64,000 bases of DNA from the NCBI RefSeq assembly GCF_932276165.1, contig NC_063984.1, positions 11,911,501-11,975,500 of the forward strand, given 5' to 3'. The notes below the pieces were generated by a model. It saw only the letters and a list, made by a program, of their open reading frames with translations, did no database searches and was not told the DNA's origin. The position numbers were made by a program, and so were the translations under genes. Positions 11,301-21,186 of this stretch are shown here, piece by piece; positions within the stretch are counted from its first letter, which is position 1; every line of letters starts with the position of its first letter. The stretch is from Plutella xylostella. Lineage: Eukaryota; Arthropoda; Insecta; Lepidoptera; Plutellidae.

Positions 11301-14300
11301 AGATCCACAATATCCCCTATGTACAGTACCTTGGTCCAGCGGTTCTCCTTGGGCTCGTATCTCTCGACGTGGTTGAGGCACTGCACGCCGTCCTGCCCGC
11401 CCACGGCGTACAGCGCGCCCTCCAGCCCCGCCCGCCCAGTGACATGATGTGTCTGTGCCAGTAGCTGGTCCCTCGGTCCCGCCCACGTACCTTGGTCCAG
11501 CGGTTCTCCTTGGGCTCGTATCTCTCGACGTGGTTGAGGCACTGCACGCCGTCCTGCCCGCCCACGGCGTACAGCGCGCCCTCCAGCCCCGCCCGCCCAG
11601 TGACATGATGTGTCTGTGCCAGTAGCTGGTCCCTCGGTCCCGCCCACGTACCTTGGTCCAGCGGTTCTCCTTGGGCTCGTATCTCTCGACGTGGTTGAGG
11701 CACTGCACGCCGTCCTGCCCGCCCACGGCGTACAGCGCGCCCTCCAGCACGGCCACGCCCACCGACGTGCGGCACGAGGATGTCGGTGCTACTGCGCCGC
11801 ACCACTGCAGGGGGAGAGGAGATTAATGATAGTGGCAGATGTTTCGGCAATGGAATAAAATTAACTTTATAAATACTGTGAGATAACTAAAAACGGTATG
11901 ACAGTGTATGAAAGGTCGCACACTATAGGGCTAGACAAACCTTAATATCATAAGTAAGAGATTTTTGTTGTTGAGTAAGCTGAGTTGAGGCACAGGTGAG
12001 TTGAGAAACTTAGGAAAGCCGAGGATAGGGTGTTGTGGTGCTAGTTATAGGAGCTGCCTATAACCAAACCTGGGACATTATTGCCTTGTAAAAATATAAA
12101 AACTTCCATCATTACCTGATTAGTCTGAGGATCGTATCTCTCGATACTATTCAAATAACTCTGTCCATCATGCCCGCCCACAGCATACAACAACTCATGT
12201 AGAACAGCCACGCCAACTCCACATCTTCTCTTGGACATCGGGGCCACCATCTTCCACTCCCCTGACTGGTTTAAATATTATTGAACGACCAAATCATAAA
12301 CCATCTCAACAAATTACCTGATTAGTCTGCGGATCGTATCTCTTAATGCTATTCAGATAACTCTGCCCATCGTGCCCGCCCACGGCATACAACAGTTCAT
12401 GCAACACCGCAACTCCCACACCGCATCGTCTCTTGGACATCAGGGCGACCATCTTCCACTCGCCCAACTGGGTTAGATATTATTGAATGACCAAAACATA
12501 AACCAACTCAACAAATTACCTGATTAGTCTGTGGATCATATCTCTCGATACTATTCAGATAGCTCTGCCCATCATGCCCGCCCACAGCATACAACAACTC
12601 ATGTAGAACAGCCACCCCGACACCACATCTTCTCTTGGACATCGGAGCCACCATCTTCCACTCGCCGGCTGGGTTAAATATTATTAGATAACCGAATCAT
12701 AAACCATCAAATTACCTGATTAGTCTGCGGATCGTATCTCTCAATGCTATTCAAATAACTCAGTCCATCATGTCCTCCCACAGCATACAACAACTCATGT
12801 AGAACAGTCACGCCAACACCACATCTTCTCTTGGACATCGGAGCCACCATCTTCCACTCCCCTGACTGGGTTAAATATTATTGGATGACCAAATCATAAA
12901 ACACCTCAACCAATTACCTGATTAGTCTGCGGATCGTATCTCTCAATGCTATTCAAATAGCTCTGTCCATCATGCCCGCCCACGGCATACAACAGTTCAT
13001 GTAGAACAGCCACGCCAACTCCACATCGTCATTTCATTCATTCATTTATTTATTCATTCACAACATGCTGTCATATTTGAAATTCGTCTCTTGGACATCG
13101 GCGCCACCATCTTCCACTCCCCGGACTGGGTTAAATATTATTAAACGACCAAATCATAAAACACCTCAACATACCTGATTAGTCTGCGGATCATATCTCT
13201 CGATACTATTCAAATAACTCTGCCCATCATGTCCGCCCACAGCATACAACAGTTCATGTAGAACAGCCACCCCGACACCACATCTTCTCTTGGACATCGG
13301 GGCCACCATCTTCCACTCCCCTGACTGGGGGTCGAAGCGTTCGACGGACGCGATGGCGTCGCCACTGCACCAGCCGCCTACTGCGAATAGCACCTCGCCT
13401 GGGGGGGATAGAGAGTTAGTTGTGGGGTAGATGGCGGTGAAATTGAATTTATATAGGTGGCGGAAACAATGGATTGTATGTAGAAGGGCTCAGGTGGTCG
13501 TTTTTATTGAGGGGACGCTTGTCGATCGCAGCACCAGGTAGTGTTTGGCCTCGTCCAGCAGTTGACATTTCCAGGAGTGCCACAAGGTACTAAATTAGGT
13601 CCTTTATTATTCGTAAGAATTACACTATTAATATCATCCTAACACTAGAGCAATATAAGATAAATCACCAGCGCCAGGCCACTGTCGCTTTACTGAGTAG
13701 CGTTCAGGCGTTTCACCGTCTTAAGACCACTTACTATTTATAATTTTATGAAGACGCAGTCACTTCGATAGCTGCAACTAGAAAAATACAAAAATAAACC
13801 CCACCTCTTCTGAGCGGTTTCCTCGGCCGTGTCCTCGGCCCCTGCATGAGCGGCCTCTCCTGCGGCAGCAGCAGGTAGTTCTTGGCCTCGTCCAGCAGGT
13901 CTCGACATGCGTCGTCGGAGCGGACCAGCAGCTCCGAGGACACCGTGCCCACCAGGAACTTGGGGCTGAGCAGCGGCAGGCGCACGTGTTGGAGGACCTG
14001 GGGAGAAAGGGGGTTTTAGATATTATTTTTGTTAAGGGAAAACACGCCGTGAAAATGGTCTATTGTATTGGGGTGCGGCGTATATGATAAATACTATTGG
14101 TTCGCCCTGGATATGAAGGTAGGTAAGAAAATTTGAGCTCGCACCATAAAAGAAGGTTAAACTCGCAGACTAATACACTTTCACAAAGTGAGGAGAGGAC
14201 CTATGTTCTTACAAGAGGATAATGCGTGTTTGTTACCTCGCTCGTCATCATTATTAGATTAACAAGTAATCTACGCAGGGGTTCCACAAGGCACTGTCCT

Positions 14301-17300
14301 ACGTCCACCACTATTCAAAATTATGACTTTTCTAAAATTTAACCACATCAATAAGCCCACCTGTGCGAGGTGCGGTCGGCGCTCGGCCACGTTGTACTTG
14401 ACCCAGGACATGACGGCCTGGAAGGTCTGCTCCTCGCTGCGCACGTTCAGCTCGTCCGACGACACGATGTCTCTCCAACAGTAATATTAACCATAGCGTC
14501 ACAGCAATAAATCAATCAGTAAGAGGTGCAGCTTGTTTTCGCATCCAGGCGTTCCACAAGGTACCCACAAAGCAAATACATAGTAGAGCTGTTGTAAGCA
14601 ACGTAGCCGTGACGTAGCCAAGTTCGACCTGTCGTCACACGGTCTGTAGTTCAGTTACTCCACGCTTGGGGTGCTGACATCAGTGCGTGACAGGTCCCGA
14701 GCTTGAGCGGTACAGTTGAGTCTTGAAATGATTTTATTTTACGTGTTTCTCGATCAAAATGAAGTTGTTGCATTGTTGGATCTAAGAGCTACAGTGATGA
14801 TAGAAGATTTGTGGACGAAAGCAAAGTATATTTTCACGCGTAGTAATATTTTAAATTATATTTAATTTACTTCTAGAACATTCTAAATTGCTGGAAGCGC
14901 CATCTAGTGTCAAATAGAAATACTAGTAAGGGATGTACTCAGGCCGGATGCCGCCGGAAAAAAAATAAATAGGGGGCGTCATGTTTATTATGAATTAAAT
15001 ATTTAGTTTTTTTTAGATTTCCTGACACTGCATTGAAGCAGCAATGAATTAAACTAATCCACAGGCTGAGTCCAACAAAATACAGCAAAGTATGTTCTCT
15101 ACATTTTAATGCGGAGGACATACCTACTTAACACGAAAATAAGGTTTGAAAAAAATAAGAGAAGGCGCTTACCCTAACATTCCATCACAAGAAAAGCTAA
15201 CTTAAATTAATTACTAAAACCATCGATGTTGAAAAAAGGCAGAAGGAATCTCGCTAACTAAACACTGAGGCACAACAATGGCGGCGACATGGGAGTGTGT
15301 GGATGCGTCGTGATTATGATTATCAGCCATATTGCCACATAGCCAGGATTGGCTCCATTCACTAAATGCACATATCCAAGAACAGACACCTTTATTTAAT
15401 CATATCACACACCTCTCCAAAGAAATTATAGAGAAAAAAAAAAAAAAAAAACACGCACTCACGCCTTGTACTAGTGTACTCCCTTGCGGGGTAGGCAGAG
15501 GTGCATTGCTGCACCCACTTTTCGCCAGAGTGTTATGTTAGTCCCAATGTAATAGGGGGCGGGCCTATTGCCATTTTACGGGCACATCCAAGACCCGAGA
15601 ACAAATATATGTGTTTAAACAAATATCTGCCCCGGCCGGGAATCGAACCCGGGACCATCGGCTCAGTAGTCAGGTCACTAACCACTACGCCATTCGGTCG
15701 TCTCTTATAATATTTATAAATTATAGAGAAATATATAAATATTAGATTCAGGCATATTGCTACTTCCAAACACAACAGTCACAAAGCGACAGCATTTTAA
15801 TAAGACTGTTCTTTTTACAGGTGATTAATATTATACCTGATTTTAATCACCTGAATATCCGAAATGAAAACGATTCCGTGTTTGGAGGGCACGTTGAGCT
15901 GTCGATCCCGCCATCTGGTGTTTTGGTCCGTACTCACATACGGTATTACTCGATCGAGCTAAACTGTCGAGTATAATATAACCCATGGCATGGACTTTCG
16001 TCGACCCATTCCATCCCAATTATTGTTTATATATAAATAATAAAAAAGTTAATTGTTAAATAGGTAACTATTTAATAAACAAAACATATTAAAATATTTT
16101 TTTCATGTTTCCCTTTTCTCATACTGTATTTAATTCTGACCATTTAGCGCCCCATTTTATATTATGCCTTAGTCCGTCCCTGTCTACCAGTTCGCAATGA
16201 CAAATAAATTTGAAATACATTACGTCATTTATTCTTCTTTGGCCTTCAGATATCATATGAGCTACGCAATGTATAACCACATAGGCTACTTTTTCTACTT
16301 GAACTTAGATGGCGTTAACCTGAGCTTTACATAAAAGTTCATCTACTTGAACTAAGATGGAGTTCGCGTCCCGCACCCCCGCGCACCTCAGCCTTCAACC
16401 CCGATTAGTGGCTTCATCTCATCCTATATAGAAAACGAAATATGGCAGCTCTACTTTGTATTTGCTTTGTGAAGGTACCATCCTACGCCCATTACTATTT
16501 ATAATTATTTTCAAACTAACCTGCGCGAGATGTGGTCGCCGTTCAGCCACGTTGTACTTGACCCAGGACATGACGGCCTGGAAGGTCTGCTCCTCGCTGC
16601 GCACGTTCAGCTCGTCCGACGACACGATGTCGATCAGCTGCGCCGCCGGCAGGAGGAGGAACTCCTCGCTCTCCATCACCTGGAGGGAATGATATAAATG
16701 TAGAGTTGCGAGTATTTTTCTGTCAGAGTTTTGATAATTGGTGAAAATCATGGTGCCTGCCCTATGTTCGGATCAAACACCTCACGTACTAAGTTTGACA
16801 TACGCCGTGTTGTCTTCTTACAGAATACTCGAATGAATAAACAATTGTATGGTATGGTACGGTACGGATACGTTCAGATAAAAACCAATACACATACTCG
16901 TACAAACATAATATGCTGACGACTATAGTCAGAGGTGACTCGCAAGTGAGCACCTCCACAATACACGTAGTAGTTAATGGGTGTCATTTAAACGATCGCC
17001 AATTAAATCCGTTTTGAATTTGCTAAATAATAGGTTTGAAGGCAAAATAGTAGATTTGCCAGCAAATTTTTGCCCCCAAACAATTTTAAATCAATTCAAC
17101 AATTAATCACTTAAAATTGCCGGGATTTATGATCAAGTGGCAAGTTAACATTTATGTATATATTTTAATAGGTATGTCCACATAACTCGATGTTATGTTT
17201 AATATTTAAATGAAACAAAAAATTAAGTTTAAATCATCAATATTCTTAATTAAAAACAACATAAACAACCTTCTTCTAATTATAACTTAAACCTTAATCT

Positions 17301-20300
17301 TCTTCTAATCAAAAGCAACCTTATTGTAATTAAAACTTAAACTTCCTCTTTTCATCATCATCATCATCAGCCAATAATCATCCACTGGTGGAGATAGATC
17401 CGCTCCCAAGGAGTGCCACAACATTCGGTCCTCTGCCTTCCTCATCCAACCACTACCGGCTATCCGCCTAAGATCGTCAGTCCAGCGGGCAGGAGGGCGT
17501 CCCACGCTCCGTTTGCCTGTTCGTGGTCTCGACTCGAGAACTCGTCTACCCCAACGGTTATCGGTTCTTCGGCAGATATGACCAGCCCACTGCCTCTTCA
17601 GCTTGCATATTTTGACAGCTAAGTATGTCGGTAACCTTGGTCCTCTGACGGATAATCTCATTTCTGATACGATCCATCAGAGAAACTCCAAGCATAGCTC
17701 TCTCCATAGCACCGTCTCCGCTAATTTGTAAACTCATGTATTAAATTGCTAACGAATTATAATGTTTTAATAACTGGACCAATCATAATGTAACTACTGC
17801 AATGCTGATAAAATATGAATTAAAAAGAAATCGCAACATGCGACCTAGAGTCAATATATTTGCTGGCAAATCTACTATTCTGCGGGCGCAGTTATTATTT
17901 GAGGAGCAAAAATAATATTCTGCATACAAAGTTTTTATTTATGTAATGAACTCAAATTTTTTGGCAATCCATCTATTATTTTAGATTTTTGTATTGATAT
18001 TATTTGCTGATTCATACCAGAGGACACTTTTTATTTATTTGAGGACAAAAATATATTGTTGCGGTTGATCTATTAATTTGCTGATACAAGTTGATGACAA
18101 AAATAAACTTTGCTGGCAAGAAATATAGTTCCCGTAGTTAATTTCGTTACAATCGGTATGCGACCGAACCATACCCTTTTAACAGAGCGCTGTGTCCGTA
18201 AGGAATCTGTTCCACTTATACACATACCTTACAAAATTATAATCATAAAATTTCCTCAACAAAACCACCAAAACTCACCTCAGGAAAGTTCTGATGCGTG
18301 AACTTGTCAGCAATCCGCAGCAGGTCGCGGCACGAGTGCGTGTCGGCGAAGGCGCGGATGCCGAGGCAGTTGGAGCAGTCCAGCTGCCGCTTCAGGAACT
18401 CGCAGCACACCTCCTGGATCTCTTGGAGCTGGAGTAGGCACGCTGCTGGGAGTAGCGCCTAGGGAAGGGAGATGAGGTTATTGACGTGAAACCATAGTTA
18501 AAAATCTATTGTGTCTCTCAAACGGCGGCGTTGACGCTGGGTTTCGGGGTTAATCAATATGGGGCAGGCTAATTACACTTGGTTGTAAAAACAGCCTCAG
18601 ATACCTAGCCAAAGACTTTAGCGATAAAACTAGAAATACAGTGAACCGATGCTTAGCGCCTTTGTTAATCTGTAAATCTGGTTCAAAATCTAGAAATCCT
18701 ACAGAAGCACCAAAAGGGGAGACATGCCACCGCTTCATTTAGTCTATTCGCTGGTCCATGGCCGTGTCGTCACTACAGTACAGTACAGTACAGTACAGTA
18801 CAGTACAGTACAGTACAGTACAGTACAGTACAGTACAGTACAGTACCTGCACGTTGCTCTCCTCGACCACGATGTGCGCCGTGTAGCAGAAGTCGACGAG
18901 CTGGTCCATGGCCGTGTCGTCCACGTCGCGGATGGTGACCTCCGTGGCGCGCGACTCCGCCAGCTCGCCCGTGAACATGGCGCGGAAGTACGGGCTGCAT
19001 GCTGACAGGATCACTCTGTGAAGAAAGGATTAGTTTAAGTAAAAAATATTTAACTTTTTACTTGGACCCAAAAGTGATCGGCAACTCAGTGTTCCATCAG
19101 TAAATAGAACATAAAGTTTATCAAGCGACTTCAGTGGTTTACATAGTAACCATTGTCTTATCTGTAGTAGAGTATTTTAACCCTTTTTTCATATATCTAT
19201 CTTTTGATTGTACTTCATAACAATGCAGAAACAGAAAAGTATGTAAACTATTCAAGTACCTATAGTTACGAAATACCTACCTAATACAATTTCACAACAG
19301 AGCAGGTGGTTAGGTTCCCACTGGCGGGTAATTGGGTCGCAAATGCACAACAACAGTCTGACCTATTTCTGCAGCCCCAATTAGGCTCCAAGTTATGAAA
19401 TGAAACAATGCCTGAATGGCTAGAAAGAGCGCAATTCTAAAGGGGATTCTTTTACAAAAATATGTTTCAGAAAAACTGGAGTACGCAATTAGCGGACAAA
19501 AGTATGCGCTGCAGTTTACACTTTTTGTTTCAGCGGACATTTAGGCGAGTTTCGTAAAGCCAGAGGTCAATAAATGCATGCATTTTTTGTTTACAACAGT
19601 AATCCCCGAACGGGTAAAAATAGCTACCATGCAAGCCATCCCACTTTAGGTTGTATACTGTTGGTGTGTTAACAAAATTCATCCCTTATCACTTGCTATG
19701 CCTATTCGCTAAATTTCGATGCTGTAAGTTCCGCATTGCGGAATGGCCCACGCGTGAGAGTGTTGCTGTTGCGTGCCTCATTTAATTTGGTTAGCTCGAT
19801 ACGCGTAGCTTGCAGCTAATGAGAGGGAGAAGCGAAAATTACCAAGTCACGTAATGGACTAGGTATCACGCCGACAAACGCTTATGCTGGCTAACTTTAT
19901 GTTTTAATTTCTTATTTTCGACAAGTCAGCAACCCCGTAACAACATCTTATTCCGAGTCATAATAAAATTATTGGTTCAATTATAGGTCTGGTCTGGTAT
20001 CGTGATCCGGGCTACTCAAAGATCTCAAAGCTACAGATAATTACTACAAGTTGTATTTTCCTTTTACAAGCTATAAGTATTGCTCATTGATGTCCTCATT
20101 TGTCAACGGTTACTGACCGATAGCGATATCATATAAAATCGGATTAAGTACAGAGGCGGCAATCCGTTGCGTCATAATGAATGCAAGAACAATAACAATA
20201 AGCTATTGCGCTCAAATAGAATGTGTGTACCAGAGACGTGCGCGGAATGCGACGGTCGGTCGAGGTCGCGCTTACTACTGCACATCACCGCTTACAACTG

Positions 20301-21185
20301 CGCTCATCAATTACGATTACGATATAATCTTACGTAATTAGAATAAATTTAATATCTTACATGTAATTTATGGTAAAGCAATCAAATACAAAAAAAACAA
20401 TACGGTATCAGAAAGATAAATAATTAGCAGATGTACTAAATAAGATCTCTAAAATGTTGATGCTGAAAGAAAGGAGGATCGTATACGTTGCTAAGTTCTC
20501 TAAGAAATGGCGAGGATGGCATTGCTACTCGTCCTGTGAGGGGACGAGCCTCCATAGTATTGCACACATTATTGTAGGTGTATAAGCGTAGATTTTTAAC
20601 TTCTCCAATGAAAAAGGGGGACGACTTATGACCAAGTTAGTATGCTCTAGATCCTGTGGCTGTGTGCACAGAGCTTCCTGTTGGCCACATTGAGCACAGC
20701 TCTTTGCTATACCTGTAGTGAAAGGGAACTTACTTCCTTAACATTAAACAAGTTATTACCTGTGTGCAAGACCTAATTTTTGGAGGTGGAGACGCGTACG
20801 TTTATCTATGATTCCTCCATTGAACATGAAGCATACTCAGACCATCTCAGCATGCTTTAGAGACTGTTAATCACAAACCTGTGTGCAAAGAGCTTCCTGT
20901 TGGCCACATTGAGCACCACATCACACAGCTCGCTGTGCCGCCGCAGCGCCGACAGCTCCCCGAGGATGACATTGCTACTCCTCCAGAGAAAGAAGACTTT
21001 CCTCGATAATATTAAACACATTCTTACCTGTGTGCAAAGAGCTTCCTGTTGGCCACATTGAGCACCACATCACACAGCTCGCGGTGCCGCCGCAGCGCAG
21101 ACAGCTCGCCGAGGATGGCCCGCGGGTGCTTCTCCGACGTGTGCGACAGCCGCGCGCCCCCGCCCGGCGACCCGCCCTCGCCCAT
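8381..21185 (-). CDS. dbo: diablo / KLHL20: BTB-BACK-Kelch adaptor of Cullin-3 ubiquitin ligase
   Basis: The coding exons, 5' to 3' on the minus strand, are 21185-21028, 19015-18847, 18458-18279, 16679-16521, 13997-13805, 13398-13175, 11804-11652, 10844-10670, 9999-9924, 9729-9591 and 8497-8381. All have AG/GT borders and matching phases, and give 580 codons plus a stop; fly and vertebrate members are about 610-620. The BTB domain is at about residues 25-135 (HRELCDVVLNV, FRAMFTGEL), BACK at about 140-240 (FADTHSCRDLLRIADKFT), and six kelch blades at about 287-580 with repeated YAVGG. The C-terminus MNYRRLGGGVGVM is diagnostic for this family. The family recruits substrates to Cul3-Rbx1. The ATG follows an acceptor by one base, so the 5' UTR is spliced. 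Several exons have extra partial copies downstream, described separately. No disabling change is seen in the main exon set. Confidence 0.93.
8690..9419. mobile_element. Non-autonomous DNA element with terminal inverted repeats (putative)
   Basis: AATGGACAACATTTCA at 8690-8705 is matched in inverse orientation by TGAAATGTTGTCCATT at 9404-9419. The 0.73 kb between is AT-rich, without a gene, and contains TGACGTCA-like sites. The target duplication was not resolved. It lies in the last intron of dbo. Confidence 0.45.
10313..10470 (-). pseudogene. Partial copy of dbo kelch exon 10670-10844, donor destroyed
   Basis: About 135 bp, encoding GGQLYAVGGSDGQAPLNTVE and the following blade up to TRRKHL, is essentially identical to the exon at 10670-10844. 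The exon 5' end with its acceptor is missing and the GT donor is replaced (CTAG followed by ATGGGG). It can hardly be spliced in as it stands. The identity implies a very recent copy. Confidence 0.75.
10480..10590 (+). repeat. Short tandem repeat, about 58-bp unit, two copies and a partial one
   Basis: A unit with CATACCTATAGTATAGAGCG and ending in CTTATATGCTTCG repeats at about 10480, 10526 and 10573. It sits between the two kelch exon copies and does not encode anything. Confidence 0.7.
11330..11620 (-). pseudogene. Two partial copies of dbo kelch exon 11652-11804
   Basis: A unit of about 161 bp repeats at about 11330-11447 and 11491-11608, downstream of the complete exon at 11652-11804. 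The copies hold the 3' part (ALYAVGGQDGVQCLNHVERY onwards). They keep a GT donor (GTACTG and GTACGT) but lose the first part of the exon with its acceptor: in place of the VGVAVL codons is a run of G/C. The two copies are virtually identical to each other over exon and intron, so at least one duplication step is very recent. Confidence 0.78.
12116..13125 (-). repeat. Array of five extra single-blade kelch exons of dbo
   Basis: Five copies of the 3' two thirds of exon 13175-13398 follow it at 12918-13125 (E), 12716-12865 (D), 12520-12668 (C), 12318-12467 (B) and 12116-12265 (A). Each would start after TTTAACCCAG or TTTAAACCAG and end ACTAATCAG before a GT donor. A, B and D are 150 bp, 50 codons, phase 0 at both ends: one kelch blade from SGEW (LGEW in B) to YDPQTNQ. 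C is 149 bp, one base short next to the acceptor. E carries an insertion of about 58 bp. The introns between are 47-52 nt. A differs from the original at nine bases, all silent. B has about 22 differences, three of them amino-acid changing. Whether they are spliced in is unknown. Confidence 0.8.
13563..13620 (+). mobile_element. Micro-fragment of a LINE reverse transcriptase in dbo intron
   Basis: The + strand reads FPGVPQGTKLGPLLFV, the conserved RT box, in an otherwise non-coding intron. Related pieces lie at about 14278-14325 (GVPQGTVLRPPLF), 14548-14566 and 16468-16505 (EGTILRPLLF). Just left of this one, 13531-13560 resembles part of dbo exon 13805-13997 (GGCCTCGTCCAGCAG). Confidence 0.55.
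14362..14471 (-). pseudogene. 5'-truncated copy of dbo BACK exon 16521-16679
   Basis: It keeps the codons from DIVSSDELNV to RRPHLAQ and a GT donor (GTGGGC) but lacks the first 15 or so codons and their acceptor. It differs from the true exon at six bases in the last nine codons, all silent, and is identical elsewhere. The AG dinucleotides upstream would give the wrong frame. Likely a pseudo-exon. Confidence 0.75.
15454..15705 (-). mobile_element. tRNA-derived SINE, copy 2
   Basis: Same family and orientation as 8058-8301: A-box-like GGCGTAGTGGTTAGTGACC, B box GGTTCGATTCCCGGC, a body of about 170 bp, and a poly(A)/poly(T) tract next to the tail at 15431-15449. AATTATAGAGAAA is found on both sides (15423 and 15719) and may be the target duplication, although the right copy is offset by about 14 bp. 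Confidence 0.78.
17345..17700 (-). mobile_element. RTE-type LINE 3' fragment
   Basis: The minus strand encodes the C-terminal RTE tail: KRQWAGHICRR, GRPPARWTDDLRR and the usual RMLWHSLG region, then a (GAT)n tail at 17357-17371. Only the last 100 codons or so remain. It sits in a dbo intron, within an inverted pair of TAGTAGATTTGCCAGCAAAT at 17047 and about 17860. Confidence 0.8.
18775..18846. repeat. (CAGTA)14 microsatellite at a dbo splice donor
   Basis: Fourteen CAGTA units end exactly at the 3' border of dbo exon 18847-19015. On the minus strand the exon ends GTGCAG and the intron starts GTACTGTACTG, so the 5' splice site is the first unit of the repeat. The other flank, 18750-18772, is a second copy of an exon piece (CTGGTCCATGGCCGTGTCGT). 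Confidence 0.88.
19016..20640 (-). other. dbo intron; no gene seen
   Basis: AT-rich intron between exons 19015-18847 and 21186-21028. The open frame at 19310-19540 has no recognisable domain. Nothing else is supported. Confidence 0.5.
20655..20966 (-). pseudogene. Two partial copies of the first coding exon of dbo
   Basis: 20884-20966 repeats the 3' half of exon 21028-21186 (ELSALRRH, ELCDVVLNVANRKLFAHR) with donor GTTTGT. It has one amino-acid change (Arg to Ser after RRH) and at least one silent one. A shorter, decayed copy lies at about 20660-20702. Intron sequence with GAGGATGGCATTGCTACTC follows the copies, so the duplicated unit covers exon 3' half plus intron. Both lack the start codon and acceptor. 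Confidence 0.72.
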
Positions 21186-21186
21186 C

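Noticed and set aside
14362..14471. BACK exon copy as an alternative exon
   Set aside because: No acceptor gives the right frame; the first 15 codons of the exon are missing.
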